64,000 bases of DNA from Caprimulgus europaeus (Eukaryota; Chordata; Aves; Caprimulgiformes; Caprimulgidae): assembly GCA_907165065.1 (NCBI GenBank), contig OU015528.1, positions 74,195,474-74,259,473 of the forward strand, in the 5' to 3' direction. Below are positions 11,270 through 25,275 of this stretch, piece after piece; within the stretch, counting starts at the first letter, position 1, and each line of letters starts with the position of its first letter. The notes beneath the pieces were generated by a model that searched no databases, was not told the origin of the DNA, and saw only the letters and a program-made list of their open reading frames with translations. The translations under genes and the position numbers were made by a program.

Positions 11270-14200
11270 ATGCAGATGGGGAGAACCCTCCATTCCCACA
11301 CATCCCACCCGTCCTGCAGATTCCATCCTGATCTCCAGACCTTCAACTTCTCCCTCTCTTCAGCCCTTCAAACTCCTTCCTTTGCTTTCTAAAAATGCCC
11401 CTTTCCCCACCCTGGCTCTCCATCCTCTCGGCTGGCAGCAGACTCCTCCTGTTGCTATAACAACAAGCAGCAGCCCGGCCAGATCGGCCAGACCCTGACA
11501 CTTCCCTGTCTGCATCCAAATCACCTCCCAATGTGCGAACACACTCGCTTCCTCCTCAAGCCTTCGCCATCTGCCTGCGAGGCGGGGATTGCTCTGTGCG
11601 GGGGGCTGTGACCCTCTGCAGCCACCATGTGCCTCTTTCCCTGCACGCTTTGCAGCCCCCCAGCTGGGTCCACACACATGACATGGGCCACATTTACTGT
11701 CCCACACACCCTCTGAGCCAAAACACTGTTGTTTTGGCACATCAGACCCATGCAGATTAAATTATGAATACATGAAAATAGGAGGATTGCTTGCAATATG
11801 GTGAAAAAGATGTGTCCAGGGCTGTATCCTGGGCTGGTCTGAAAGCTGGAGGGCACATTTAGCACAAAAGTGCAGGAGAAAAAAAAAAAAAAATATAAAG
11901 CAAAGTCACCGGGTGTCCCTGCCCTGTGATCTGAGCCTCAAGTCCAGCCCATGGAGTATCTGCTGGTGCTCGGTGAAGCCTCTGTGACTGCAGGCTGGAT
12001 GTAGGGTGCTGTGGTCAGAGCTTGCTGTTCCTGCACGGACCGTGAAAACCAGCCCTGCCACCCTTAAGCTCCTTGCTAAACCCAGCAGCAAAGGGGTATT
12101 TGTGGTGGCTTTGCCACCCTGGATCATGAACTCAAAAGTCTTTTCTCCAAACCTTTCTGGGAGCTGACCACAGCAAACTGGACAATACAGGTGGGAAATG
12201 GCAGGGAAAGTGTGGCACCAAACTCCCCTTCCCTGCTGAGCTCCAGCTCTGCTGCCCTTTCCGTGGGCAGGCTGCTGCCCCTGAGGCTTTTCTGACCACA
12301 GGGCTGAAGAAGACCTAGGAACCTAGGACAGCCTCCTGGGCTAACAGCAGACTGGCAGAACATCAGGAACCACGCCATGTCCTCTGCCATCACCTCAAAA
12401 TATCAAAGTGCTCCAGCTGTCACTGGACTGCAGCATTTTCCATGCCAGGCTGTAGGTCAGAGGAAATCTGAGGGTTTCACAAAACAAATATTAAATCCTA
12501 TATTCTACTCTGGTGGGCTAGGGAGCCTCAGGAGCTGCTCTCCTCCAGCATCGTCTGTGTTTGTACAATGAGCAAGGTGTCTAGATGTTGCCAAAGAGAC
12601 CTGCTGAGAATTTGTTCCCAAAAAGTGCTCTAGTGTGGATTTTTATATTCTTCAGCCCCTTGACATTTGTATCTCAACCTCACTAATGGGAGTGAAATCA
12701 CTTCAAAACCAGCACATGAAAAAGAAAGCTCAACAACTCATGGCAGTTTCTGCTCCTTGTAGCAATGAACTGGTTTTGCAGTCCTGCCTGCAGCTGGAAC
12801 TGCATATCAGCTCTGGATATTTTTGGTGGTTTTGTGGCTTCAACCACAATACAAATTTACTTGTTTATGTACATAGTTTCAGATTAAAGAACTGTTCTTT
12901 CAGTTCATACTGGATTGCTGACTTCAGCAACTTGCTTATTCCAAAGCTACCAATCTTTTCTTTTTTTAAAACAACTTTCAGGTGCAAAATGCCTTTGGTT
13001 CAGTGTACAGATGGGCTTTTCAGCCAGGTTTTGATAACTGGGAAAAAGCTTGAGACAAATTTGAGATGCTCCTGCCACTCTTCCATCAAGAGGAAGCATA
13101 CATTCTTCCTGTGACCACAGGGGATGGTGCCCCTTTGTGCCGAGTTTTCCATCCTCCAAGGTTGAAGTGAGGATATCTGTAACGAAGCTGGTTAAGTGCT
13201 ATGGGTTCTCTTGTGGGACAGAGGTTTGCTCCCATAAATGAACCTCAGCTGCTCTTTTGCTGCAGGCTCAGAGGTGTGCTCTGTGGCTCTAAGCAGGCTC
13301 AGCTAAAATCCATGGCAGGTCCGGGCTGTGCCATCCTGACAGCAGTAAGCTGACCCAGATGTTCTTGTCCTTACTTTGGCTGATCATCCAACCCAGCTGC
13401 TTCCCAGTCGAATCTCCAGCTCCAGTTGTGCTGCCCTGCCTTCCCCAGGGTTGGGATGCCCCAGAGGCAGGGGCAAGAGCAGCCAGCCAAGGACTGGCAT
13501 GGTCTGCTGCACAGAATACTGTTGACCCAAGTTGACTTACCCAGAGAAATGGAAGAAAAGGCAGCAGCAGATCCCCTTGACACCAGCAATCCTGCATCAC
13601 CTATTTTCTCTGGAGAAAGCATCATTCTTTCTTTGAGCCCATCCAAATAGTTATGAATGATGGATCCTGGCTTTCCACCTGCCATTTCAAGGGCTTTTGC
13701 AGGACGACGTTACAATTCCATATGAGCATCCTTGTTTTCCAATAGCTTGAGACCCTTTGTTCCTCACTATTCTAAGGAGTGTCCATCTGATCTCACAACA
13801 AAGCATTTGAGAATCACCCATTCATGGAGATGAAGTGTTTGGACCCATTTGGTACCATGCACTGTTTCCCACACAATCCCCTACAGACCCATGCTACTAT
13901 TCCTGCTCAGGACAATCTTGGGCTTCCTCTTCTACCAATCTGTGATTTCTTCCTCTGTCAATCGATGATTTATTCCTCTATCAATCCATGATTTCTTCTA
14001 AAGCTTCCATTCATTTCCAGTCAGATGAAACAGAAAATACTACTGGTGTAGTATTTTACAATTTGGACATTAGCAGAGACTTCCAAATTTGGGATGGTTT
14101 TTTTTCAGAAAGAATTGGACAGAATCTGCCTCCATCTAGTGACTGCCCAAATGAGTTTTATACTGTTTAATACCACAAATCACAAAGCAAGGACCCTGCT

Positions 14201-17030
14201 GGTAATGCCAGGCTGCATTAAGTCGTGGCTTTCTGAGACGGTGTATTTTTTCCATTCCCAGTTTTTAACTCGTCATGGTGTGTAGGGTTGCTACTAGGAA
14301 CATGAGTGGGGGTTAAGCCTCATTTGAGTTAAGGCTCATATGCTTTTTTCATCCTCTTGCCTCAAGCTTTCAGACCTGAGCAATGTTTTAGAAAAGCTGT
14401 TTTAGGCCCTTGCCAACTAGCGTGTGCCAAAGAAATTCTCTCAAATCTGCTTGTTCTCACCATGGGTTAGATTTGTGCAATCATGTATTTAGGAAGAGAG
14501 AAGGCTTTTTTATCAGCAGTTATTCTAATTCCTAAAGATTTTAGCAAAATTACTGCATTTCATTCTGGATTCTGGGCTGAGTTTTGATTGGATTTTGTTA
14601 CCGCTGAGGTCATATGCAGCAATGATGGCATCCCTATACCTGGGGTAATTTAAATTGAAGATATTTGGAATGTCTAAGCTTCCAAATAAAAGGAAAGCAT
14701 ACCTGCATAGTTGAGTGGTGTAATTCAATGAAGGCATTTTGTACATACAACTCCTTCAAAGCAGCTACCTTCATAAAAGCCGGTTTTCAGTACAGGAACT
14801 TTCAAAAACCACTCAGTGTTTTGAAAGTGTCATGATTACCACAAATGCAGCAAGAACAGGAACAGAAGACATCCATGATCCTTCTTCCACCCATGACTGA
14901 CTAATTATTGTGATTCTCCTCTTGCAAGGCAGTGATTAGCTCATGGAAGGACCACTGAATTAAGTTCAGAAATACCTCACCTGACCTTTGAGTTCAGAAA
15001 TATTTGTGTTGCAGGCAATGAGAATGCCAGTGTTTTTCAGAAGTTGCTAGGAGTGATGCTGGAGATGTTTGCAGATGATGCTCCATGTGCATGTAGCTCC
15101 AGCACACCCCATTGTGTTTAAATGGATCTTGAGTCCCCAGCAGTACAAACACGGCTGGTGCAGCGTGAGGTTTTGTGTGTGCACCAGGGAAAACTGCCTC
15201 AAGATAATTCATTAAGAAAAACAAAGCAGAGGCCACTGTTTGAATCCCCTCATATATGTGGTTTGTTCTTTTCCTTTGTGCTAAAAAAATTTGCTGTAAC
15301 GAGTGGCTTTGTGTCATGAATGGCCACTTTGACAGTTTTTTTCTGTTAAAAATTCAGTGTTCCTTTTTATGTATTTTAACATTTCTGTCTTGTAGAGAGG
15401 GTTGAGGAAACACAGCTTTAAGCCTCATGCAAAGTTGTTAATACTCCTGCGAATTTACAAGTGGCACGTTCCCAGAAGGCCATTGTTTTAATTGCATTTT
15501 GCTGTACCAAATATTATTGTGACCTGGGTATTTTATTGTTTTTAGATCTTAGGCTTTCAACCGAGTTCTCTGTGCAGCTTTATTTTATCTTCTCTCAATT
15601 ATCTGTGTTCAGATTTGGTTACATCCCTCTCCTCAAATATTTTATCTGTTGGTTACCTGGAGCATCAGTCACTGTGAATAAAAAGATGCACAGGCCTTCT
15701 CCAAATCATGCATGTGGCCTCCTAGTATCTTCCCTCATTGCTCTTACATTAAATTAATGGAGGGAGGAAGCCTGATCCCATGTTCTGAATGGGCAACAAA
15801 GAGCCAAGAAGCTCCTGAATTTCATTCTTGGCGCTCATTCTAGCTCACTGTGTGGTCCTGGCCTCCTCCATGAGCCTCTGATTCAGCCAAGCATTGCAGC
15901 TCTTTGCCCCTGTTGAGGCTCTGAACAGCCCACTGAGTTCAGTGGGAAACCAACAGGCTAAATGCTTTTGTGTTTAGGTCTTAATCTTCTGGTATCAAGT
16001 ATTCTGGTGTCAATATGTTGTGTATTTCACGTACCTGGAATGAAAAAAATATGACTGTACATGGAGATGGAAGTGAGTATACCTGCATCTGGGTTTCCTC
16101 ATTGCCCTTTGTAATAGTTTAGAAGGCAAAAATTAATGAGATGTAATTAAAATGAAAATGCAATGTAAGAACACAAGTCCAAAACACCAATTAAGCTGAC
16201 GTCTTGTCTGCAGCAACAAAAAGATAGATGATGTATTGTTTATACGGAGTTATAGTTATTGTTTGTACAGACCTGAAGAATTAGCATCTGTTCTTTCACC
16301 CTGTGTTAAAAAACCAAAGAGACTCTGACGCTGTGTGGAGTGGGTGCTTCAGGGAGTGGGTAGCAAAAACCAGGTTACACGGAGGTCCTGCAGGACACAG
16401 GTCCCAGCTGCTTCTGGGATCCTTCCTAGACATGTGCAAAGAAAGTGGGTTCCTCAAGCAAGAAAGCCTCAGGCTTGCTCCTGCACCCAGAACTTTTCCC
16501 TCTGCTCTTTGCCTGGACAGAAAAATGAGTCACCTTCAGGTATGATTTAAAGCTGGTCATGGTGATTTAGGGATGGAAATCCCCTTTACTTTTTAACGTG
16601 ATTTGTCTGCCTCTAATTGCCACTTTGAAAATATATTCCCTGGTGATTAAAACTGATGAGGTAGTCTAGAGGAAGGAAAAGGGTGTTCAATATTCTTTAC
16701 TTTCTGAGTTTTGGAAGATTGCCTGGGAGTATTTCTAAGTTTCAGAAGCTTTCTGAGAAAAATCTGTAAAACTGAGAAGCAAAAGGAGAGTTGTAGTAAG
16801 ATGGATTATTTTGGTGCCTAGCTAATGAAAATCAAATAAATACACTTGTTCTTAAGCTGTGGGTTCTCTCTGGAAAATCAAACCATAACATGACACTAGG
16901 TCAGATATATATCATTCCCTCCCCATCTTTTGGAGGGGCCAGAGCAGGCCCTATCATCAGCAACCCTATTCTCATGGTCCTTCCTGTGGGCATCATCTTT
17001 GTTTACCCCATCTGTCATGATGGGTTTGTA
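11270..17030. other. Intergenic DNA, no gene seen
   Basis: No coding exon is recognised in this long stretch. It contains a 15-base A run at 11879-11893 and a three-unit 23-bp array at 13931-13999 (listed separately). The longest open frame (12635-13114, 159 codons) is low-complexity in codon choice, has no family resemblance and no regular exon borders. GC content is higher at about 11300-12350 and falls afterwards. Confidence 0.55.
13931..13999. repeat. 23-bp tandem repeat, three units
   Basis: Three contiguous 23-base units start at 13931, 13954 and 13977, each of the form TCTRYCAATCNRTGATTTMTTCY. Neighbouring units differ at only a few positions. It is a small minisatellite with no coding meaning. 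Confidence 0.88.
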
Positions 17031-17230
17031 GCATGATTCAGGTTGGAAGGGAACTCTGGGTGTCTCTGATGCACCTAAAATCAGGACCTGCTTAGAGGAG
17101 GTCACTCACAGCCTCATCCAGCTGAGTTTTTCATATGTCCCAGGATGGAGATTTCACAACCTCCTGGAGCAGCCTGCTCCGGTGCCTCATCACATCCCTT
17201 GCCCTTCAGTTTGGTACCTCTCCCACTTTT
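17031..17230 (-). mobile_element. Old CR1 fragment
   Basis: On the + strand it reads GATTCAGGTTGGAAGGGAACTC, then, after diverged sequence, CCTCATCCAGCTGAGTTTTTC, GGATGGAGATTTCACAACCTCC and GAGCAGCCTGCTCC. This is the order of landmarks found at the 3' end of reverse-oriented CR1. Divergence is high, with many indels, so the limits are approximate and the copy is ancient. Confidence 0.72.
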
Positions 17231-20200
17231 CTGGATTCCCCTTTTGGGCTTGTTTAGGGAAGGGCATTGGCAGATTTGAGTTGCCTAAATGTTGGCACCT
17301 TGTCTCATATTAAGTGACAGTGGAGATTGTCACCTCAAGTAATACCTGCTTGCAGGGTTGCATGGCAGGTAGGAATGGTGATAGCTGGAGGTTATACAGC
17401 AGCCCAGGCCAAGAACCTATTCCTGGTGGAGACTTCCATGCTGTTGGGCTGCTGCTGCTGTCCCTGTAGTGCTGTCCTTCTGCAACAGTGCTGCTGTGCA
17501 GAGCACCCCAGGCTCACTGGTGGAGGTACAGCTTGAGATACCATGAGGCTTTGTCTGGGGCATGGCCTGAGGAGCAACAGCAGCAGCAGGTGGCACAATC
17601 TCCAAAGGAGAAACCAGCTGAAAAGTGTCTGCACGTAGTGGATACTGGTGTCTTGGCATAGCATAGGTGCTTAAGGCATGTGATAGAAGAGGGTGGACAC
17701 CCACTCTGGTAGGCAGCTGTGGAGTCCAAGTGCTAGGGCATCTTCTGTGTGTGTAGCCAGGCCAAAGTATCTGTGGGCTCATAGCTTCCCAGCCTCTCCA
17801 TGCCCAGCAAGGATCAAACCTCCTCCCCTGGCTGGTGAGCGGTGCTGCCTGAGGCAGGTGGGTGACCCTGAGCTTGGGTTCAGTCCCTGGAGAGCTGGAG
17901 CAAGAGCTCACAGTGCTGCTTGTGTGGGATGAAGAGGAGGAAGATGCTGCCAGTCCATCATGCTGTGAATCAGCAGAGATGCAGTAGTGGCATTACATTG
18001 ATTTTGGCTTTTCAACCAGTTGAAGCTCTGGTCCATGATGACAGGAATATCATGTAACTACTGGAGCTACAACCTGAGCAGGACGTGACAGACAAAATCT
18101 CTTTGCAAAGAGTTTTACACATTTAATACATAAAAAATATGTCAGTATTATAATAATACAGATGCTTAATGTATAATGTTAAATTTATAACGTTATAACA
18201 ACACCTCTGATAGGTGACATCCTCAGCCATATGGAGGGCTGACGGTGTGGAGCATGATGAATAATCAAATGAGCTGCAGGGGACAAGCAGTCAGGCAAGC
18301 CATAAATTTGAGCTCTTTATTCTCTGCTGAGATCAACCTACAGTGATTATATAAAAAGGTGATATAGGTGCATGCTTTATCTGAAAAGGAGGGGTTGGCA
18401 ACACCCTGCACAGAGGCACAGAGTCTGTGTTTCTCCTGATGAAGGTGCATTGCAACAGACACAAACATTAGCATTTTCTGCTTCAAGGCAACTGCTGGAT
18501 GGGCAATTTTCACCCAATAGTGTGGAAATAAAAAATGTTTGACAGAGGCAAAGTCTGAATGGCATGTATCAATAATCAAAGGCACCAGCCTGCACCTGGG
18601 GTTTACAAAATGCTGTAGCACACTGAAGTTGTTCTGAACAACCTCCTTGAAGTTTGAATTCTTGAGCTTCCAGATTTCTCAAGGCCCAAAGGCACTAAAG
18701 AAAAAAACAGATGTACAAACAGAATTTTAAATAAAGCACTCTCCAGAGAGGAAACTAAAAAAGAATATGACTTTTGCTCCTGCAAGGGAGAAAAAGAGCT
18801 GAACACACAGGTCCTTTGTTGCATTAGACCCTTAAACTCATCTACATGGTGCTAGCATTTCCAGTGGCTTTGACTCGGGGTGGCTAACACCAGGAAAACA
18901 CAATGCTCAACTTTATCAGTAAGCTTTATTTTGAGGGAGGCTTCCAAGAACTAGAAATCCTGCCTGAACTGTAACAGTTTTGTTTTCATGAAGTAACAAA
19001 ACAAAGTCTGGAGGAAGGACTCCCTGTGGAGTTAGTCAATGGAGCAGCTCCTTCCACGCTAGCACAGCCTGTGCCTTTGGCAATGAACAGAAGACCCAAC
19101 CCAAAGAACTGGCAGTCTGACTGAATTCAGAAACAACTAGCGAATTTGAAATGCTCTGTACATTGGACACTAAAGCTCTTCTTTAGTTATGTAAATCTCA
19201 GTCCTGATGTGAATGGACAAATTTGTTAGTGACCTGGGTCTGGCCCTTTAATTCCTATTGAAATCACTGGAACATGAGCTTGCACCTAATGTCACCATCT
19301 AGAGGACATTTAACCTTGGGAGACACCACCTGTGCCTGTCTGCAGAGAGATGCAATCAAGTAAGGGTCTTGAGTTGGGTTTGATTCCTGGAAATCTTCCA
19401 AGACACCTTTCCCTTTCTGTTGACTACACAAGGGGTTTGGATACTTTAAGAGGATTTTTCATTAGCATCAAACATGTAATACCCAGTTTCATGCATCTGG
19501 CACCTGCTGCTCGTTTCTGGATGGAGACTTAAAGGGCATGCTTATGGTCAAGAGACTTCAACAGAAATGTAGCAGACATCTGAGGATAATCCTGCACCAC
19601 TGAACCTAGGTGGGATGGAGCTCACTGCAAGAGATACTCTTGATTACATGCAAACTTTGAGTGGGGAAAATAAAAATCCAAGGAGTCTATAAAAGAAAAC
19701 TTGTCCACAACAAGAAGTTACAGGTAATCAGCTGGTGCCTAAGTGAATTTTGCAGAGCAACTGGCTTGTTTCAGCACACTAAGTCATTGAATAACTATTT
19801 AAAGATTTTTGCTGAGTTTCTGGCTCAGTGGAGGTCTTATGAATGAGTAAAAAGAGTGAGAAAAAATGAAGGGAAGAGAAGAAAAAGCTGCTGCCACCTC
19901 AAAGTACTCTAGGCTTAAATAGCTCCTTATGCATCGTTACATAAACATTTTGATCTCTGACAAATAAAAGAGCACATACCCTTGGGAAAAAATGGAAGGA
20001 ATTGTTTTCCAGGACAACCCTTTTAGCAATGATTTGCATGCTAGAGGGAGCAAGTAATCTCAGCTGTGCAATTCCTATGGTATTTCAGAAATGATTCGAG
20101 ATGTACCTGTGCTCTAATGACTCTCAGGACTACAAAGCAAAGTGCAAGGAATAAGGGATGAGCCTGAGAACGTTCCTCTGGGAAATTCATTGTCCTGTGA

Positions 20201-23200
20201 TGAGCAAGAAGCCTTTAACCCTCGGAAAATGCCTCCTACAGACTGCAGATGTGAGAAAGGTTCCCTGCAGGGTAGTTCTCACGTGAGAGCTAACAATGAA
20301 TGGGGCATATTGCACCCCACATCGTTACAGAAGACTGGTCTAATCATTGCTGAATATAATTTCCTTTCAGCCTGGGATTAAAAATTACTTAAATCTGAGC
20401 AGAGGATCCCACTGAGGCTGCTCCATCATTGGTAGGGAGATGCCAATGATTTTTTTATACCTCTCTTCCTGTATCTCATGCCCAAGGGAGGAGGAAAGAA
20501 CCAGCCACCACCCTTCAGCTGCCCTTACCTGGGATTTGGTCCTGCCAGGCTGTGGTAGACTGTCTTGGGGCACAGCAGGCACCAGCAGCCAGCTCTTCTT
20601 ATTTCTCCTTCCAGAAACAGCAAAATCAAGGAGCTGAAGTTATTGGTCCCAAACATTCAAAAAAATCAAATGGGAATTACAAAACTCATGAAGCAAACCT
20701 TAAAATAAATAACATGAAAAACATTAAATGGGATCATTTTATTTTCTACCTACAATTTGTTTACAGCTTTGGGGCCCAGAAGCTTATGTTTTAAAGTGAT
20801 AGATAAGCTGTCCAAGCAGTCATGTAAAGTCAGGAGGCAGGACTATTAACAAATATGCCAGATCTTTCTAATTACCAAAGTATTTACCAGTTATTTACCT
20901 GCAGCTCTCAGTTTTGTGGTGCTGTTGGTGAACAATAGGGAGAAGCATCTCTGGAGAGCCTATTTCTAGGGAGCTCCTGATACTTCATTCCTGTCTGCTT
21001 CACCATGGTGGTATCTGAACAAGTTCTCATTGAGCCTAAAGCACATCAGTAAGATCTGTCAAAACCGATTACAGCTTTACTGCTGCTGAGACACTGTAAT
21101 GTCAATTCTTCTTACATTCAGCTTCTCAATAGCCCCACTCTGAATTCAGATGTTTGCTGTAATTTAATAAAATACTCTAACAAATACATTTGTGTCAAAC
21201 AGAAGTGTCCTCAGTGGTAAGTAATAAAACACTTAATCCAGCTGCAGAAGCATGAAGTGTAATATTTCCTGTAATCATTTCCTTTTCTGTGTAGCACGGT
21301 GACCTTAAAGTCTCACAGAAGGCATTGAACTCCAGTGCTGGAACAGTTCTGATTTACTCTTCATCACCTAATGAGCATTTTTTTTCTTCTTCTCTGGTCT
21401 CCAGTCTGAAAGGAGAATATATAAAAGAATAAGTACTGTGTCTGTCACAAAACTGAATGATGTCAGCTGCACATTGCTCAGTTTAAGTAATTTAACACTT
21501 TATTTTTCCCTGTTTTGATTTTTTTTAAATGCCAAAAAATCTGGAAAGACAATTTAAAAAATGTTCTCATTTGAAGAGAATACATTTTGCTTTAATTTTT
21601 AATTCATTTAAGATGCATATAATCTTATGGAATACAGAAATAACCTCTTTTCTCCTACTGCTTTTTTGCTGCTTCTTTTTCTTTTATCCAAAATTATTGC
21701 AGAATAGTTATTAACTACTGGGACTCCAGATCCTGGAGGAGCACCTTATTATCTTACCCTACAGTTTATTGGAAAGACTTGAAGGGTTTTGGGTGGCTTC
21801 CTCTTGAACTGTGGATTGGTAGCAAATAGGAGAGCTTTCCTTTCTTGATGATTCCTCCCTGGGGCTTTTGAGCAGGAGGAAAAATTCAATTAGGAGCTGC
21901 AAATAGTACGTACACCAGGGTGCAGTGAAGTGCACCACGGAAAGGTGTGAATATCCCAGCACAGCTGCTCCAGCTTGATATTACTGATGACTGCTACCAA
22001 GAGAGGGGGCTGCACCACGTACTCTCGTGTTTTACTTCTTTGTATGGTGCATCGGAATTTCCTTCTGTGCTGTGGCAGATCCTCTCCCAGGTCCTTGTTT
22101 ACTTACACAACCATTTAAAATACATATATTTAAAAAGCAAAAAATGAGCATAAGAAAAAAAAAAAACCCAAAACAAAAACCAAAAACCCCACAAAAACCC
22201 CAGAGGGACACACTGACGAGCTAAACTTCAAAGCCATTCTTTCCCTGCCATCTCCTGTGTCTACGTATTTCTCAGTTATGAAACACCAGTGTTTCATTTA
22301 ACTTGCTGCCACTAGCACAGCATGACCTTCCCATGTTTATTCTGGATGGAAAGAGGAAACTGAGTCTCAAGGGAGCACACCAGGCACCGCGGCTGCTGGG
22401 AGAGGAGGCTGAGGAGTCAAAGCTTGGCCATGGGTTTGCAGTGCACACTCCTGTCCCAGGCAATGCCCAGCACTTGGCTTTTCTCAGACACCATGCCCCT
22501 TCCAAGTGCACAGGTTCACCATCCACCACAGATTGGACTCACCAGGAGGCAGCAGAGCCTTGGGAGGTCCACGCCACATGGCAGGGTTTGCAATGAGGAA
22601 GGTATCAGTCATTTCTCCGTGGGCCCCTTCTCTTGCACCTATATGTTGGAGCTGTCAAGATGTAGTGAAGCTGATCAGAGGATTTCAGTCAAGCTGGAAA
22701 GAAGATAAAAGCAGATGTATAGTGGGAAATCAGCCTCTACTGTTTTTATGGCTATTGCAGATTGAATCTTAGTCAAAAAGAGTTGGCAGAAGGTGATGAT
22801 GGCAGAGCCTTTGTTTTCTACACAAGCTGCTTGTTCTGCATTTTTTATAAGCCTCTTCTTGCTGAAGTTGGTTCCTAGGGGTCAGAGTTCAGTTAAGGTC
22901 AACACTTGGACAAATAAGATCGAGGGAGATCCTTGAGACTGGCAAGAAATGAAGGAGATGTGACCTAGGAATCTGAGGGCAATTGTTAGAAAGGTGTCAT
23001 GGCCATGGAGAGCAGGAATCTAACTCTGAAACTGACATTTACAGTTTCTGGAGTAGCAGTAGCGCCTTTTCTGGGTAACAAATCTACTTGCCAAAGCAGA
23101 ATTTGATGTGCCTCAAAACTGGGACAGCCAATCCTGAGGCTGTTGTGCCCAAACAGAGCTAAGCTGGGTTGTTGTGCTTCAGGCATGCAACCGATACAGG

Positions 23201-25218
23201 AGATAAAGGACAGGATCAGATTTTCTCCCTGACTTACTGCTTGTTGCCCAACCTACAGCACCAATTAAGCATCTAATTCCAATTTCCAGTGATTAGGTCC
23301 TGTGTTTAGATTTGGTGAGAGGAAAAGGCACTGAGCACAGCCAGATTTTGGAATCATATAGAGGACTAATATAGCCAGCAATTAGATCATTCTCTCGAGT
23401 GTGAAAGAGCCAGGTGCTGATCCCTCCTCTGCTCTGCTTGAAATTTGCATTGAACTTGAGGCTCCTGCCTCCCCAAGGACTTACCTACCTCTTGGGCATT
23501 GAGAGATGTCATAAGATGTGTCTGTCTTTGTTGGCATTTATCCACTTTCTATGATAATTGAGATGATGGAAGAAGAGAAAATGAATGAGAAATCTTGGGA
23601 GGGGCAGCAAATGTAGGGCATTGTACAATTATTGTATGTATTTTTAGAATTGTAAATGATCTAAAGGCCCTATACTTAAAATTCCAGCTAATAATACACC
23701 CTCATTTATTCTTAAAGAAAATTCAGGGCTAGATTTTCAACTGATATAGTCTATTTTTCTATTTTGTTGCCAATTTAAAAAAAAATTAATTCTGCAGATC
23801 ACCACTTTGTGAAGAAGCATGACACCAACTAGAGCTCTAAGGCTGAGCTTATTCAAGCTAGTCTCTTCTGACAGATGTGGAGGTTCAGGTTAAAATACAA
23901 TTTTGTGTCTCTTTCTTTGGGTTCCTGGTGGTTGGGTGGAGTGACCAGCAAGAACAACTGGATTACCTTGATGTAGCTTTAAAGATTTTAGCTTAAAAGT
24001 GTGCTGTTGTGTATCAGCAGATCTCAGCTGTGGTATTCAGTTTTATTCTCTCATTTTCACCTGCTCCCATGAGATTTGAAGAATTATCAATCCCCTGCAG
24101 GTAGGAAACTTTCTCTTAAAATATTAGAATAATTCCTTAAGATTCAACAGAATCTGATGTCATTTCAATCACAACATCCAAGTGGAATTTTATTTATACA
24201 GACTGTGGGTCTGCTCATTTCTCTGCCCTGATTAAACAGACACATCATTGTGTCTTTATTCTCAGTCACAGGCTCCTTGGAGTTCATTCTTCAGAACGTT
24301 AATTACTCCAGTGCTTGATTCTGGGAGGAATTCTCTTTCCTGTCCTCCAAATCATGATTCCTCTTCATGGTTCCCATGAACAGCTGGAAAACCAACACGT
24401 CTCTGCAAGCGTGCTCAGAGCAAAGGTCTGGGGAGGGACCTGCTGGTGCATTGCTCTTACTGCTTCTGGTGAGGAGCAGACTGAGGGGGAAATCACATAT
24501 GCAGACAAGGAGACAGCCAACAATATGCCCTTCACCTGCAATATATGATATGAAAATGAAATACACATTTAATTGGTGTTGGGGCTTGTGAAATAATTTG
24601 TCTTCCCTGAATCTGACCACATTTTATCAGCCAGGCTGATGTATAACTACCCCCAGATGCCTGATGCTGACAGTTACTCAGATAAACCTATTCAGTTGTA
24701 CAAAGATGAGTAGTATATGAAATATGATAGTATTTGGTCATTTCAGCATTTTTCCAGATGAAAAATCACTGAAGTATAAAAAGCATGTGTGCTCTCTCCT
24801 TCCCTGCATAGACAGACATGCACAGCCACCCACCCCTGTGTGCCCCTTCTGGGCACAGCCTGGCAGTAAAATTCATGCAGAATTTTTTAATATAATATAT
24901 ACAAAACAATCTTTTAAGTCTAATTTGCAACTCCACTGCATTTGGTTAAGAGAGGAGAGCTTTAGGTCCAATATCTGTAATATATCCCAATTCTCTGGAG
25001 AATCAGTATCCTTTCATTTGGACAGTTGTGGAGGGTTTAGACCCTTTTGGATCCATCACTGCAAACACTTTGGCATTAAATACATAGTCTGGAAGGGTTC
25101 CTGAGCAGCCACTCTCCAGCCACTCACATCCATCTGAGGTCACAAAATACCAGATACTTTCAGCAGAATTCTGAACACCAGATCAAAAAGTACAAGCACA
25201 GAACAAGAGGAAGGAAAA
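17231..25218. other. Intergenic DNA, no gene seen
   Basis: About 8 kb contain no recognised gene. Visible features are short CTG/CAG runs near 17446-17460 and 17570-17590, which inflate minus-strand frames such as 17417-17911; a strongly AT-rich patch at 18115-18205 with the perfect palindrome TTATAACGTTATAA at 18185-18198; and an A/C-rich low-complexity stretch at 22147-22204. No splice-bounded conserved peptide was recognised. Confidence 0.55.
22147..22204. repeat. A/C-rich low-complexity stretch
   Basis: Runs of A are broken by CCC/CC groups (AAACCCAAAACAAAAACC...), with almost no T or G over about 55 bases. It is a simple-sequence region, possibly a decayed poly(A)-type tail. No element body was recognised next to it. 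Confidence 0.75.
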
Positions 25219-25275
25219 GTTGGACCAGGTGATCCTTGAGGTCCCTTCTAACCTGGTATTCTATGATTCTATGAA
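25219..25275 (+). mobile_element. CR1 3' tail fragment (very short)
   Basis: Only the terminal ~57 bases are present: GTTGGACCAGGTGATCCTTG, AGGTCCCTTCTAACCTGG, then ATTCTATGATTCTATGAAG. Two full octamers close the copy, so this is an extreme 5' truncation with an intact CR1 3' end. Confidence 0.88.

Noticed and set aside
12635..13114. 159-codon open frame on the + strand
   Set aside because: No recognisable family, no convincing exon borders or upstream promoter context. A frame of this length is expected by chance in 64 kb read in six frames.
17417..17911. 164-codon minus-strand frame rich in Ser, Pro, Gln
   Set aside because: Its openness is due to CTG/CAG-rich sequence; several other frames overlap it and none resembles a known protein.
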